Counted from the first letter of the stretch, positions 22,801 through 28,024 are shown. The stretch is 64,000 nucleotides of DNA from Actinoplanes sp. N902-109 (GCF_000389965.1 NC_021191.1:2667501-2731500); one strand, 5' to 3'. A program made the numbers and translations. Notes: generated from the letters alone by a model not told the origin.

Positions 22801-23270
22801 AGACTGGGCCCGTGCAGGTCGAGCGTGAACGAGATGCGGTTCGCGATGACACCCCGGTTGAGCCCGGTGTTGGTGTGCGCGGTGACGGCGCTGAGACCGT
22901 ACTGCTGCAGCAGTCCCGCGTAGTCGTCGCCCATGACACCGATGAAGACACCGGTGTCCGAGCCGGCCAGCGTGCCCGGCACGATGCGCGCGTCCTCGAG
23001 CGCCTCCCAGGCCAGCTCGAGCATCAGCCGCTGCTGCGGGTCCATGGCCGCCGCCTCGCGCGGGGAGATGCCGAAGAACGCCGCGTCGAACTGGTCGATC
23101 TGCTCCAGGAAGCCACCGTGGCGCAGCTCCGCGCCGATCCAGCGGTCGGCCGGTGCCTCGGTGACCGCGCTGCGGCCGGCCGCCAGCAAGTCCCAGAACG
23201 CCTGTGGACCCGGTGCTCCGGGCAGTCTGCAGGAGACTCCGACGACAGCAATGGCTTCCCGTACAGTCAT
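4881..23270 (-). CDS. Modular type I polyketide synthase: KSQ loading module plus three extension modules (6129 aa)
   Basis: Starts the tetronate polyketide. There is no docking helix; KS begins at residue 5. Loading: KS with Gln163 in DAAQSSG (KSQ, a decarboxylase giving an acetyl starter), AT with GHSIGE and HAFH (malonyl), a repeat linker at ~877-927, and an ACP with LGFDSM. Module 1: KS Cys1200, AT Ser1706 with GHSQGE and YASH (methylmalonyl), DH His1989, KR with LDD (B-type), ACP. Module 2: KS Cys2924, AT Ser3430 GHSQGE/YASH (methylmalonyl), DH His3712, KR, ACP. Module 3: KS Cys4613, AT Ser5055 GHSIGE/HAFH (malonyl), DH His5360, KR, ACP. The tail DDEIFDFIDNELGAL is a C-terminal docking element matching the next gene's N-terminal helix. 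No ER anywhere. The DH motif HxxxGxxxxP has Glu (module 1) and Asp (module 3) in place of Gly. Start ATG follows GGAGGGG. Confidence 0.96.
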   Translation of the reverse strand: MTVREAIAVVGVSCRLPGAPGPQAFWDLLAAGRSAVTEAPADRWIGAELRHGGFLEQIDQFDAAFFGISPREAAAMDPQQRLMLELAWEALEDARIVPGTLAGSDTGVFIGVMGDDYAGLLQQYGLSAVTAHTNTGLNRGVIANRISFTLDLHGPSLAVDAAQSSGLVAVHLAAESLWRGESGTAIAGGVNLNILAGTTAVAARFGGLSPDGRCWTFDERANGYVRGEGGAAVVLKPLSRALADGDPVYCVIRAGAVNNDGASAALTVPDGAAQERLLRAAYQQAGVDPAAVRYIELHGTGTRVGDPVEAGALGRVLGAGRAADRPLLVGSAKTNVGHLEGAAGIVGFLKTALALHHGTIPASLNFATPNPAIPLDELRLRVVTEPTAWDTGDDPALAGVSSFGMGGTNCHLVLAAAPQRGAAPEQAGGDRPAAAVPLLLSARTDDALQAQAALLRETLTGAGAPEPAAVARSLVTTRSLFEERAVVVGAGREELAAALAALAAGRPAAGVVRGRPLDGRTAVLFTGQGSQRAGAGAELYREEPVFAAALDEVCDVLDPLLGLPLRELMFGTDERLHRTEFTQPALFALEVALFRLVLSYGVRPDVLIGHSIGELAAAHVAGVLSLPDAGRLVVARGRLMQQARDGGAMIAIEAAEEQVRESLAAYLGRADIAAVNAPGSVVLSGDADAVSEVAELWRARGHRIRRLRVSHAFHSPHMDPILDQFRAVAEQLTYAPPRMPVVSNLTGELAGEAMGSADYWVRHIRGTVRFADGVAALRAEGVTRYLELGPDAVLGPMVRDVVADAPAAAVAAVLRPRRDEHRTLLAALGQVHVTGAPVDWSAATGPGRLGSVALPTYPFQRQRFWLDQIASPAASSSPVASSAVASSPAVASAGVDSARVDSAEVDPAGVDPAGVDPAGVDPAGVDPAVFAGRDALLDLIRTTVAVVLGHVTPTAVDTGRTFRDLGFDSMSAVELRDRLQESTGTTLSPTLTFDHPTADKLADHLVALLGGRPDAPDSPVRTAVASDEPIAVVAMACRYPGGADRPERLWDLVANGVDGIGDFPDNRGWDVDGLYAPEPGKTGKSYTRRGGFLYDADAFDPAFFGISPREAAAMDPQQRLLLETAWEALERSGTAPESLRGSRTGVFVGAMAQDYGPQLHDPAEGFDGYLLTGSTISVASGRISYTFGFEGPAVTVDTACSSSLVAAHLAGQALRSGECDLALAGGAAIMASPGMFIEFSRQRGLSPDGRCKAFSADADGTGWSEGVGLLLLERLSDAQRNGHPVLAVIRGSAINQDGASNGLTAPNGPSQERVIRQALANAGLSPADVDAVEAHGTGTTLGDPIEAQALINVYGQQRTDPLWLGSLKSNIGHTQAAAGVGGIIKMVEALRHHTLPRTLHAEQPSPHVDWTAGQVRLLTEQQPWQQVDDRPRRAGVSSFGISGTNAHLIIEEAPTPAITPADTATPAVPPAGDGSPADSASGVDAAVVAAAGIGAGEVASAAPAEAVSEPVMVPLSARTPEALRAYAARLRDALPALVATDPAVADARTPADDQVNAQPVSLRQLAATLAAGRATHEHRAAVIVTDHAQLVDGLTALANDAETPTLITGSVQPTGKTVFVFPGQGSQYTAMATELLHSSPVFAHHLHNASAALEPFTGWNLIDLLTTGQPLDGVEVIQPALYAVQTSLARLWQHHGIHPDAVIGHSQGEIAAAHIAGALTLHQGAEIVTRRAQLLTGLAGQGAMTSLPLAADTIELPDGTHIAVVNSDGSTVVAGEPDTIDALTERYQGRRIKVDYASHSPYVEPIQHDLLQVLAHIQPSSTSTLMYSTLTGSTVDGNQLTATYWYDNLRNTVQFHQAVQHALHDGHTTFIECSPHPVLTNALDDNHVPLATGTLRREHHDTTQFLTNLATCHTRGITVNWEQPSGHIEGLPTYPFQRQRYWLARRDAVTGAGASAHPLVDTVTDLAADDGLVLTGRISLRTQPWLADHAVFETVLLPGTAFADLALYAADRLGLDRIDELTLEAPLVLPATGGVVLQVTVGAADEAGRRGVTMHSRPDTEDGGDWTRHASGALGGPAVSRVRSDMPAEWPPGGAVPVDVDELYAMLLGRGYGYGPVFQGLRSAWRDGEDVLAEVELPADVDTAGFGVHPALFDAALHAVVGIAVPDDAGTVLPFSWSGLTLAATGAPVLRVRVTRTGADTVALDITGTTGEPVITVDALTLRPVPGDRLGPAAEPLYAIEWVAASSETVPAPAAFLTLPAVDQDPAARAHTWLAEVLDAVQNLLTQTGAEAEVLTVVTRNAVAVADGDPVDPAAAAVHGLIRTAQAEHPGRIRLVDLGGDDEVPAALPEGEPQIAVRGNTIRVPRLRVVEPGGEPLVLNPAGTVLITGGTGTLARLTARHLVTRHGVRHLLLAGRRGAAADGAAEFREELTTLGVTVTIVACDVADRDDVIRLLTHVDPAHPLTAVVHTAGVLDDTTVDRLTPHRMDAVLAPKADAAWHLHELTADAGLSAFVLFSSVTATLGNAGQANYTAANGFLDGLAAHRRHSGLPAVSAAWGLWDTTSGMTGHLDTVDVLRMARGGIAPMPVDQGLRLLDAALTVDRATVVPARLDRAALRTAARGGTLPAMLTGLVRVPVRRTVAGGSELSWGARLSALGEPERRAAALTLVQSTAATVLGHADVTVLDADRAFKDLGFDSLTSVEFRNRLAAAVGHPLPATLVFDHPTPRFLAEFLLAGHDPAPVAVATAAADEPIAIVAMGCRFPGGADSPDQLWRLVADGVDAIGGFPDNRGWDLDRLYDPDPDAEGRSYVRNGGFLYDADGFDPAFFGISPREALAIDPQQRLLLETAWETLERAGIDPGTLRGSRTGVYAGLMYHDYATGAGKLPEGLEGHLTTGKQGSVASGRVSYTFGFEGPAVTVDTACSSSLVATHLAGQALRSGECDLALAGGAAIMATPGIFIEFSRQRGLAPDGRCKSFSAGADGAAWSEGVGLLLLERLSDAQRNGHPVLAVIRGSAINQDGASNGLTAPNGPSQERVIRQALANAGLSPADVDAVEAHGTGTTLGDPIEAQALINVYGQQRTDPLWLGSLKSNIGHTQAAAGVGGIIKMVEALRHHTLPRTLHAEQPSPHVDWTAGQVRLLTEQQPWQRIDDRPRRAGVSSFGISGTNAHLIIEEAPTPALVSSNADIPEASPASAGGSTAASPSADAGPAPTSTAVAANSAEEVAGTSTAAASGSAGEPVVVPLSARTPEALRAYAARLRDALPTLSATASADTDQSAAAPVSLGELAATLAVGRATFEHRAAVIATDHAQLVDGLTALANDTEAPTLITGSVQPTGKTVFVFPGQGSQYTAMATELLHSSPVFAHHLHHAAAALEPFTGWNLINLLTTGQPLDGVEVIQPALYAVQTSLARLWQHHNIHPDAVIGHSQGEIAAAHIAGALTLQQGAEIVTRRAQLLTGLAGQGAMTSLPLDATTIDLPPGTHIAVVNSDSSTVIAGEPDTIDALTERYQGRRIKVDYASHSPYVEPIKEQLLHALAEIEPADTSTLMYSTLTGARIDGDQLTATYWYDNLRNTVQFHQAVQHALQDGHTTFIECSPHPVLTNALDDNQVPLATGTLRREHHDTTQFLTNLATCHTRGITVNWEQPSGHVEGLPTYPFQHERYWLARRGGTAGVQAIDHPVLTTAVPTADGGLLVTGELSPATMAWLTDHAVAGTVLLPGTAFVELVLHAGDIAGCGQLEELTLQAPLILDGAGAVEVQVSVEGADADGRHSVRMHSRTGDDPWVCHATGTLTTAGATAIAPATSARTAATVGAWPPAGTAIDVRGAYEDLAARGYDYGPAFQGLTAMWRDGDDVYAEVQLPATAVPAGYDIHPALFDAALHAMVLSRSDQAMLPFSWSAVELQATGATALRVRVTRTGTDTVAVVAADPAGNPVLTVAALALRAVDLDQLRTTTTLTQPLRELVWRRADVDLLPLPADAIVIEPLTTDELDVPEAVHAQLTHVLNAVQNYLTNPTGTLIVRTHHAVTINVDEPINLNQAPIWALIQTTQAEHPDLPIHLIDTNNPHHYTTAPATAIRNNTTYTAHLQTLTTTTDNEPDLGNNILITGASGTLATHTIDHLRTTHPHAHLHLATRNTQLTPTNNTTIHHCDITNPAELTALIHTTGPLTAIIHTAGTTADTTTENQTPHHLTTTLTPKANPAWHLHQLTQHHPLKAFILYSSLAATTPNPGQSTYAAANAFLNALATHRHHHHQPATAINWGLWATTSTLTKNHTTHLTNRGITPIPTHQALHLLNQAITTNHPVPVAAHLNAVRARRVAAVAATAGNGGLRERVLALAPAEAETELRDLVRAQAAIVLGLPGPTAIDADRGFRDLGFDSLTAVELRNRLATATGLRLPATLVFDHPTPYALARQVRELLAGEDSKPAQAVTKSVATDEPIAIVAMACRFPGEVRSPEDLWRLVADGTDAITGFPVNRGWDLENLYDPDPAASGKSYTRHGGFLHDADEFDPAFFGISPREALAIDPQQRLLLETTWETLERAGIEPGSLRGSRTGVYAGVMYHDYAARLSRTPKEVEGYLATGTTGSVASGRLAYTFGFEGPAVTVDTACSSSLVAMHFAAQALRSGECDLAVAGAVTVMASPEMFVEFSRQRGLAPDGRCKSFSAAADGAAWSEGAGTVLLERLSDARRNGHPVVAVLRGSAVNQDGASNGLTAPNGPSQQRVIRQALSSAGLAPADVDVVEAHGTGTTLGDPIEAQALLATYGKDRTEPLYLGSIKSNIGHAQAAAGMAGVIKMIEAMRHGQLPRTLYAEEPSPHLDWSGSALQLLTEPVAWEPGERPRRAAVSSFGISGTNAHVILEEAPDRDAVAGAVPDGPLRPLLVSGTDAAAVRTQARHLAAHLVAEPALDLRDVASTLALHRAQHGARGAVVAADRAGVLDALQALADGTPRTGALMGGTPVEGRIAFLFTGQGSQRLDMGAQLRRDHPVFAAAFDEVCAALDDHLEQPLREVVSTDLVHRTEFTQPALFAFEVALLRLAGHWGLRPDVVMGHSIGEVTAAYAAGVLSLPDACRLVAARGRLMQHCPAGGAMVAIEAAESDVRAEGLPTGVSIAAVNSPLATVISGDAEAVAAVGRAWAARGRRTRQLKVSHAFHSAHMDAMLEDFGAVLRGLRFEPPRIPVVSNVTGGLATADELCSPDYWINHVREAVRFADGVNTIHTYGSTVLVELGPDAVLAGLAEQTLADRETQPVVVPFQRRDLPETEAAYAALARLHVEGVQVAWEPVFEGSGARRVDVPTYAFNRRRYWLEAPATAGDVGAAGLAEAGHALLGAAVEPAAGGLLLTGRLAVATHSWLADHVIGDTVLLPGTAYVDMAVHAGTLAGTPHLEELVIEAPLVLPEGGAVQIQVAVGEDDGGRRSVSVYARPADDTGWQRHAAGMLSAVPPTATATAGDWPPAGAVPLSVPEIEDRLGYGPAFAGLSAAWQLGDDRYAEVALPDGIASDGFGIHPALLDACLHPLVAGVDQPMRLPYAFSGVTIHAPGATAVRAMLRTTGDNTYTVTVTDANGSPVATVAALSVREFTAAEAGQPLREVVWRRADIDLLPLPADAIIIEPLTTDKLDVPEAVHAQLTHVLNAVQNYLTNPTGTLIVRTHHAVTINVDEPINLNQAPIWALIQTTQAEHPDLPIHLIDTNNPHHYTTAPATAIRNGHTYTAHLQTLTTTTTDNEAPDLGNNILITGASGTLATHTINHLRTTHPHAHLHLATRNTQLTPGNNTTIHHCDITNPDELTTLIHTTGPLTAIIHTAGTTADTTTENQTPHHLTTTLTPKANPAWHLHQLTQNHPLKAFILYSSLAATTPNPGQATYAAANAFLNALATHRHHHHQPATAINWGLWATTSTLTKNHTTHLTNRGITPIPTHQALHLLNQAITTNHPVPIAAHLSTRRPVNRQADRSSGGPAWPQRLATVPAESRGKVALDLVRGEVAAVLGHSEPAAIDTDRGLMDLGFDSLTALELRNRLATATGLRLPATLIFDHPTPAALARHVSTALAPAAVPAGRPVLDELARLSGLLSGLEADERTRRQISEQLQDLLAAVEAGAPAPVDAGLSTATDDEIFDFIDNELGAL
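5440..6503 (-). repeat. KR repeat block, copy 2 of 3 (module 3 of the loading PKS)
   Basis: Near-identical to 275-1332 and 10327-11389. It carries the NADPH motif TGASGTLA, catalytic Ser/Tyr/Asn context (YSS, TYAAAN) and HTAGTTAD where B-type KRs have LDD. Same C-poor plus strand. Confidence 0.9.
10327..11389 (-). repeat. KR repeat block, copy 3 of 3 (module 2 of the loading PKS)
   Basis: Near-identical to the other two copies at ~5-kb spacing. The KR of module 1 (about 15600-16140) is different, with normal codon use and an LDD motif, so the repeat marks modules 2, 3 and 4 only. Confidence 0.9.
12300..14560 (-). repeat. KS/AT repeat, module 2 copy (pair with 17470-19720)
   Basis: The methylmalonyl AT (about 12300-13420) and the C-terminal half of the KS (about 13738-14560) are almost identical in DNA to the equivalent stretches of module 1, about 5.17 kb away. 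The KS-AT linker between them (13420-13735) differs completely. This looks like intragenic duplication kept alike by recombination. Confidence 0.8.
17470..19720 (-). repeat. KS/AT repeat, module 1 copy (pair with 12300-14560)
   Basis: Partner of the module 2 copy. Both AT copies keep GHSQGE and YASH, so any exchange has preserved methylmalonyl specificity. The linker between the blocks has its own Ala/Pro/Thr-rich low-complexity sequence. Confidence 0.8.
20491..20640 (-). repeat. 15-bp tandem array in the loading-module AT-ACP linker
   Basis: Ten 15-bp units in frame. The first four (20491-20550) are identical (GGATCAACCCCAGCC on the plus strand); later units decay stepwise through GGATCAACCTCAGCG to GAGGAAGCGACAGGC. 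It encodes repeated Pro-Ala-Gly-Val-Asp as a flexible linker. Perfect units at one end and worn ones at the other suggest recent copy-number growth. Confidence 0.9.
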
Positions 23271-23352
23271 CCGTTCTCAAGCCCCTCCGGTCGAGCCGCA
23301 CCAGCGGCTGCACCAGGCTGCGCCGAGCGGCTAACGGTCTCCTTCGAGCGAT

Positions 23353-24117
23353 CTAAAGCGCGGTGCCGGCGTCCAGCGACGCGGCCAGCCGGTCCAGGAA
23401 CGAGCGGCCGGTCTCGCGCGGGAAGAAGTGCCCGCCGGCCATCTCGTGCAGCTGGAAGCCGGCCTCGGTGTGCTGCGCCCAGGCCTGCGCATCGGCCCGG
23501 GTGACCAGCGGATCCGTGGTGCCGGTGAAGACGTGGATCGGGCAGCGCAGCGGCGCACCGTCCACATGCCGGTGGCTGGCGCACACGGCGAGGTCGTCGC
23601 GCACCACAGCGGCAACGGTGCGCTGCCACTGCGGGAACCCCGCCAGCTCGCCGGACATCCCGCCGATGCCGGTCATCCACCGGATCAGCCCGTCGTCGCT
23701 CAGATCGCCGACCGGCACGGTGGCACTGGGCAGATGCGGCGCCGGGAAGGCGCTGACCACCAGCCGGTACGGCGCCGGCCGGCCCGCGGCGGCACGCAGC
23801 CGGGCCACGTTGTACGCCAGCAGGGCGCCCATGCTGTGGCCGTAGAACGCATACGGCCGGGACAGCCAGGGGCCGAGCTGCGCGGCGAGCGCCTCGACGA
23901 CGGCGGTCATGTCGCGCAGGCGTGGCTCGCGGATGCGGGTCTCCCGCCCGGGCAGCTGGACGGGCACCACGCTGATGCGCGGGCCGAGTGCCTGCGCCCA
24001 GCCGTTGAACGCGGACGCCGCACCGCCGGCGTGGTGGAAGCAGAACAGCCGCAGCGCTGCTGTCGGGTCGGGGTCCCGGGTCAGGTACGGCGACCGGACC
24101 GCGGTGCCGGTGCTCAC
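23353..24117 (-). CDS. Type II thioesterase
   Basis: Stand-alone alpha/beta-hydrolase editing thioesterase that removes aberrant acyl groups from PKS carrier proteins in the cytosol. The N-terminus reads LFCFHHAGG, the usual TEII start; the nucleophile is Ser95 in YGHSMG; TGTTDPLV carries the acidic residue and GGHFF the catalytic His. About 254 aa, normal for the family. I chose GTG at 24117 rather than the longer frame because it overlaps the upstream hydrolase stop by 4 bp (GTGA), like the other junctions in this operon. It is followed after 82 bp by the loading PKS, so it probably serves that assembly line. Confidence 0.9.
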   Translation of the reverse strand: MSTGTAVRSPYLTRDPDPTAALRLFCFHHAGGAASAFNGWAQALGPRISVVPVQLPGRETRIREPRLRDMTAVVEALAAQLGPWLSRPYAFYGHSMGALLAYNVARLRAAAGRPAPYRLVVSAFPAPHLPSATVPVGDLSDDGLIRWMTGIGGMSGELAGFPQWQRTVAAVVRDDLAVCASHRHVDGAPLRCPIHVFTGTTDPLVTRADAQAWAQHTEAGFQLHEMAGGHFFPRETGRSFLDRLAASLDAGTAL

Positions 24118-25175
24118 GCCGCGCTCCGGGCCAGCCGGGACCGCAGCCGCGCGGCGCGCCACAGGGTGCCGAGCGCCGCCCGGGGCACGCCCCGGGTGCC
24201 CCGCAGCCGCAGGATGGACAACGCGACCCACAACCGCGACTCGGCGACATGGTTGGGTGACCCGTGCACGTCGTCATGGGTGACCACGCGCAGATCCGGC
24301 AGCGCGGCGCGCAGGTGCCCGATCTCCGTCGCGGGGATGATCTCGTCGCGGGCGCTGTGCAGGTAGCACACCGGTGCCTGGACGCGGCGCAGCTCCCCGG
24401 CGGTCAGCGCCCACGAGCGCAGGTCCTGCCCGCCGGTGAGGTGGTCGAGGGTGTCGCGGGTGACAACCGGCACTCGCCCGCGCCACCGCTCGTCGGTGAA
24501 GAAGTCCGCCACCGGTGCGCCCGAGGTGATGATCCCGCCGATCCGGCTGTCCTGGGCGGCGGCGCGCACGGCGAGGTGGCCGCTGAAGCTCAGCGCGACG
24601 GCCACGGTCGCGGTCACGTCCGCCCGGTCACGCACCGCGTCGAGCAGCCCGGGCAGCATCCGCCAGCTCTCCCGCTCGTACGGCAGGGTGTTCTCACCCA
24701 CGCCGGGCAGTTCGGTGACGATGCCCGCCATGCCCAGCCGCCGGGCCTGCACCAGGATCGGCGCCCACTGCTCCTTGACGGTCACGATGCCGCCCATGAC
24801 CACGAGCAGGGGCCGCGGGGTACGGTGCGACAGCCCGCTGGTCCAGCACCGCACCCGCCCGCCGGGCAGTTCGAGGTCCAGCCGCTCGATGCCGTCGCGG
24901 GTGCGGCGCCAGCGGTCGAACGCGCCGAGACACCGGTCGAGCGCTTCCTGCCGGTCCGGTCCGTCGACGAACGGGAACCGCGCCATGTTCCAGTACCGGC
25001 AGGCCGTCAGGGTCTGCCCCGAGCGGTCCATGTCCTCGGCGGCGACCGACCATTCCCGTACCCAGTCGGCATCGGTCCCGACCCGGTCGAGCAGCGGCCG
25101 GTACCGCTCGGCCGGGATGCCCTGGGCCTTGGCGTGCACGACCGCGAACCGTTTGAGCTCTGCCACATCGTTCAT
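24114..25175 (-). CDS. Alpha/beta hydrolase of tetronate biosynthesis (AbyA5/Agg5-like)
   Basis: 353 aa. An N-terminal helical cap is followed by a hydrolase fold with VVMGG (oxyanion region), ELPGVGE, nucleophile Ser198 in ALSFSGH, and HSARDEIIP near the acid residue. In agglomerin and abyssomicin pathways the hydrolase at this place in the cassette eliminates acetate from the O-acetylated tetronate to form an exocyclic methylene. The position directly after the acyltransferase that would add the acetyl group (4-bp ATGA overlap) supports the same role. Function rests on family resemblance plus gene order. Confidence 0.82.
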   Translation of the reverse strand: MNDVAELKRFAVVHAKAQGIPAERYRPLLDRVGTDADWVREWSVAAEDMDRSGQTLTACRYWNMARFPFVDGPDRQEALDRCLGAFDRWRRTRDGIERLDLELPGGRVRCWTSGLSHRTPRPLLVVMGGIVTVKEQWAPILVQARRLGMAGIVTELPGVGENTLPYERESWRMLPGLLDAVRDRADVTATVAVALSFSGHLAVRAAAQDSRIGGIITSGAPVADFFTDERWRGRVPVVTRDTLDHLTGGQDLRSWALTAGELRRVQAPVCYLHSARDEIIPATEIGHLRAALPDLRVVTHDDVHGSPNHVAESRLWVALSILRLRGTRGVPRAALGTLWRAARLRSRLARSAA

Positions 25176-25927
25176 ACCGCGATGCCCTCCAGCGTCTCCT
25201 TGATCTCGGTGAGCACGTCGGCGGCCTCCGCGCCGTCGATGACCCGGTGGTCGAAGGCCAGGCTCAGCCGCATCACCGGCGCCACCTCGACCCGGCCGTC
25301 GACGGCGACCGGCTGCTCCAGCACCCGGCCCAGCCCGAGCGTGACGGTGGTGCCGCCGACCGAGTGGAAGCTGTCCACGCTGCTGTGCCCCAGCGAGGTG
25401 ACGGCCACGGTGCCGAGCCGCTCGGCGCGCCGGTGCAGCGGTCGCACCGTGCCGCGGAAGGCCAGCGACCCCAGCGGTACGGGCAGCCGTTGCAGGGCGC
25501 GCACACCGTCGAACTCGGGCATGTGGTCGGGGTCGCCGTCGCGGTAGTGGTTCAGCAGGCGCTGGATGTCGTCGAGCGAGGCGGTGTTCAGATCGGGCAG
25601 GACGGCCGCCAGCACCACCCGCCGACCGTCGAGCGTCTTGTCGAAGGCGACCTTGGCGTGCACCCCGGCGTGGTGCTGCACCCGGGGCCGCCAGCGGCCG
25701 GTGATCGCGGCGTTGGCCTCGGGATGCTTGGACAGCACCAGCGCGGTGCTGTGCAGCACGTAGGTGACGATCGAGTAGCGCTGCCCGCGCGCCCGGGCGG
25801 TGGCCCGGTGGTGCCGGACCGCGTCCATCCGCACCTGGGTGTCGAGGAACACCGGGCTGAACCCGCGGATCTCGCGCAGGAAGTGCAGGGTGTGCCGGCG
25901 CTGCCGGGCCACCGGGCTGCCGGTCAT
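25172..25927 (-). CDS. Stand-alone 2-oxoacid dehydrogenase E2-type acyltransferase (AbyA4/Agg4-like)
   Basis: 251 aa consisting only of the E2 catalytic domain: no lipoyl or subunit-binding domain is present. The C-terminal motif AFDHRVIDGA contains the CoA-acyltransferase His227. Earlier landmarks are ALVLSKHPEANAAI and VAFDKTLDGRRVVLAAVLPDLN. In tetronate pathways this stand-alone enzyme acetylates the hydroxymethyl of the tetronate so that the next enzyme can eliminate it. ATG at 25927 overlaps the ACP stop by 4 bp (ATGA); the stop overlaps the hydrolase start the same way. Confidence 0.85.
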   Translation of the reverse strand: MTGSPVARQRRHTLHFLREIRGFSPVFLDTQVRMDAVRHHRATARARGQRYSIVTYVLHSTALVLSKHPEANAAITGRWRPRVQHHAGVHAKVAFDKTLDGRRVVLAAVLPDLNTASLDDIQRLLNHYRDGDPDHMPEFDGVRALQRLPVPLGSLAFRGTVRPLHRRAERLGTVAVTSLGHSSVDSFHSVGGTTVTLGLGRVLEQPVAVDGRVEVAPVMRLSLAFDHRVIDGAEAADVLTEIKETLEGIAV

Positions 25928-26151
25928 GCCCCGGCCGCCAGCTCGTAGATGTCCTGCAGGCTGGTCGCGGCCAGCGCGTCGGGCAGCGACATGCGCCGGC
26001 CGGTGCTGCGCTCCAGCAGGGTCAGCAGGGTGAGCAGGTGCAGCGAGTCCCAGCCGGCCACGTCGTCGAGGCTGCGCCGCAGGTCGGCGTGGTCCACACA
26101 GAGGCCGATGTCGTCGTTGAGCAGGGTCACGAAATCGTCGATGCCGGTCAC
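25924..26151 (-). CDS. Stand-alone acyl carrier protein for the glyceryl unit (AbyA3-like)
   Basis: 75 aa from a GTG at 26151 that overlaps the FkbH stop by 4 bp (GTGA). The phosphopantetheine site is Ser36 in GWDSLHLL. Sandwiched between FkbH and the E2-type acyltransferase, it should carry the D-1,3-bisphosphoglycerate-derived glyceryl group that becomes the tetronate ring. Low Ala content and the GWDSL motif are unlike the PKS-embedded ACPs (LGFDSL) nearby. Confidence 0.9.
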   Translation of the reverse strand: MTGIDDFVTLLNDDIGLCVDHADLRRSLDDVAGWDSLHLLTLLTLLERSTGRRMSLPDALAATSLQDIYELAAGA

Positions 26152-28022
26152 GGCACGGCTCCTTCCAGGCTGGTGTGCAGCACGACATGGTCCGGTGGCG
26201 GCAGCGTCCTGGCGAGGTCGTGCCGGAACGTGGTCCGGGCGGGATCCTCGTCGACCACGGTGAAGCCGTAGCGGGGGTAGAAGTCCCGGACGGTGCCGTT
26301 GCGGGCAGTCGGCCGGTAGGTGCCGTGCACGGCCGTCGCGCCGGTGGCGGCGGCGTGCTGCAGCAGCGCGGACAGGCAGGCATGCTCGATGCCGCGGGAG
26401 AACACCCGGCAGCTCAGCACGGCGTTGTCGATGTGCAGGCCGTCGTCCGAGCGGTGCGCCAGGATCGCGCCGACCAGCCCGTTCTCGCCGAAGCGGTCGC
26501 GCGACCGGATGCTGAGCACCAGGGCGTCGGGGTCGGCGGCGAGCGCGGTGACATCGGCGTGCTGCAGCCGCTGCGTGGTGAGGTTGAACTGGTTCGTCCG
26601 CAGGGTCAGCTGGGCCACCCGGGCCAGGTCCGCGGGGTCGGCCGGCCCGAACTCCACCCGTACGGCAAGCTCGCGCAGGTAGTCGTCCAGCGACGTGAAG
26701 CTGTGCAGGAAGTCCGCCCGGTCCGACTCCTCCCGGTAGCGTTCCGCCCGGGCCAGGTCGTCGTCGGTCAGCTCGCGGGTGTCGAACCAGCCGTCGCGCA
26801 GCAGCCGGTCCACGTGCCCGGCGGGGTCGTCGTCGAGCCGCACCACGGCGACGGCGGGCAACTCCTGCCGCACCAGGCCGCATTCGAAGGCGCTGTCGTC
26901 GGCGAACACCAGCGCGTCGATGCCCAGGTTGAGCGTCGCCGCCAGCTCGCGCAGGTTGTCGTGCTTGGGCCGCCAGTTCGCCACGACCCGGACGAAATCG
27001 TCTTCCCGTACGGTCATCCCGGGGTGCTCGCGCAGCACCCGGCGCACCGGTTCGAGGTCGTTCTTGCTCACCGCCGCCAGCGGGATGCCCTGCGACCGGA
27101 TCTGCCGCAGCACCCGCTGGAAGTCACGGAACGCCTCGCCGCGGTGGGTGCCGTCGACCTCGATGCCGTCCGGGCCGTCGTCGCCGAGCACGCCGCCCCA
27201 GACGGTGTTGTCCAGATCGACGACCAGGCACTTGCGGGTCCGGCCGAGCACCGCGCGGGCCAGGTGCGCTACCTCCCGGGCGTACGCGGCCAGCAGCGGC
27301 TCGGACAGGTGGGCCTTGGCGTAGGTGTGCATGCGCGCGTCGGCGACCGGCACGCCCTCGGCCAGCAGCGGGTCCAGGTCCACCACGCTGACCCGCGGAT
27401 GGTTCTCGACCAGCCGCAGCAGGTTCATGTTGGCCGTACGCCAGGCCACGCCGAGCCGGGCGCGGGACCGCTGGTCGACGAGCTGGCCCGGGTACCGGCG
27501 CGGCATCGGCAGCGTGTTGAGCACCAGCGCGCCCCGGCTGTGCTGCTCGAAGGTGGTGGCGAGCCGTTCCACCAGCGTCACCTTGCCCTCGAGCACGCGC
27601 GCCGCGTCGTCGGCGGTCCACGGCAGCGGCAGCTCGGCGCCGACGATCTCCGGGTCCAGCACGGCCAGCACCAGGTCCGGGTCGCTGCGGTACAGCTCGC
27701 TGCCCGGGTCGCCGAGCTCGAAGACGTACGAGTCGAAGCTGGTCAGCCGCGGGCGCAGGATCAGCGAGTGCCGGGCCAGTTCGGCGGTCAGCGCGGGCAC
27801 CAGCGTGCCCAGCGTGCCGTGGCCGGTGATCGCCACGGTGACCGTCCGCAGACCGGGATGCGCCGCGCTGAGCTGTTCCGGATCGAGCCGGGCGAGCAGC
27901 CGTCCGGCCCGGCTGAGCTGGGCCGGCTCCAGCTCGGCCAGCAGCTGGACGACCCGGGGGAACTCCTCGGCGAGCCGGCCGGCGCGGTGCAGCGCGGTCA
28001 GTTCCTCATCGGCGGTCGGCAC
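26148..28022 (-). CDS. FkbH-like glyceryl-S-ACP synthase
   Basis: About 624 aa. It transfers and dephosphorylates glyceryl phosphate onto the neighbouring ACP. A variable N-terminal region leads into a HAD-type domain with DLDNT (Asp269/Asp271) followed by WGGVLGDDG, a later FADDSAFE motif, then a C-terminal GNAT-like region (about 470-610). The frame extends to a GTG at 28061 inside the KAS III gene, but the GTG at 28022 lies 2 bp after the KAS III stop with GGAG upstream and fits the tight operon packing, so I prefer it. It is the diagnostic gene of the tetronate cassette. Confidence 0.9.
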   Translation of the reverse strand: MPTADEELTALHRAGRLAEEFPRVVQLLAELEPAQLSRAGRLLARLDPEQLSAAHPGLRTVTVAITGHGTLGTLVPALTAELARHSLILRPRLTSFDSYVFELGDPGSELYRSDPDLVLAVLDPEIVGAELPLPWTADDAARVLEGKVTLVERLATTFEQHSRGALVLNTLPMPRRYPGQLVDQRSRARLGVAWRTANMNLLRLVENHPRVSVVDLDPLLAEGVPVADARMHTYAKAHLSEPLLAAYAREVAHLARAVLGRTRKCLVVDLDNTVWGGVLGDDGPDGIEVDGTHRGEAFRDFQRVLRQIRSQGIPLAAVSKNDLEPVRRVLREHPGMTVREDDFVRVVANWRPKHDNLRELAATLNLGIDALVFADDSAFECGLVRQELPAVAVVRLDDDPAGHVDRLLRDGWFDTRELTDDDLARAERYREESDRADFLHSFTSLDDYLRELAVRVEFGPADPADLARVAQLTLRTNQFNLTTQRLQHADVTALAADPDALVLSIRSRDRFGENGLVGAILAHRSDDGLHIDNAVLSCRVFSRGIEHACLSALLQHAAATGATAVHGTYRPTARNGTVRDFYPRYGFTVVDEDPARTTFRHDLARTLPPPDHVVLHTSLEGAVP

Positions 28023-28024
28023 GG

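Noticed and set aside
19791..23504. 1237-residue plus-strand frame
   Set aside because: Antisense to the loading module; no recognisable protein features.
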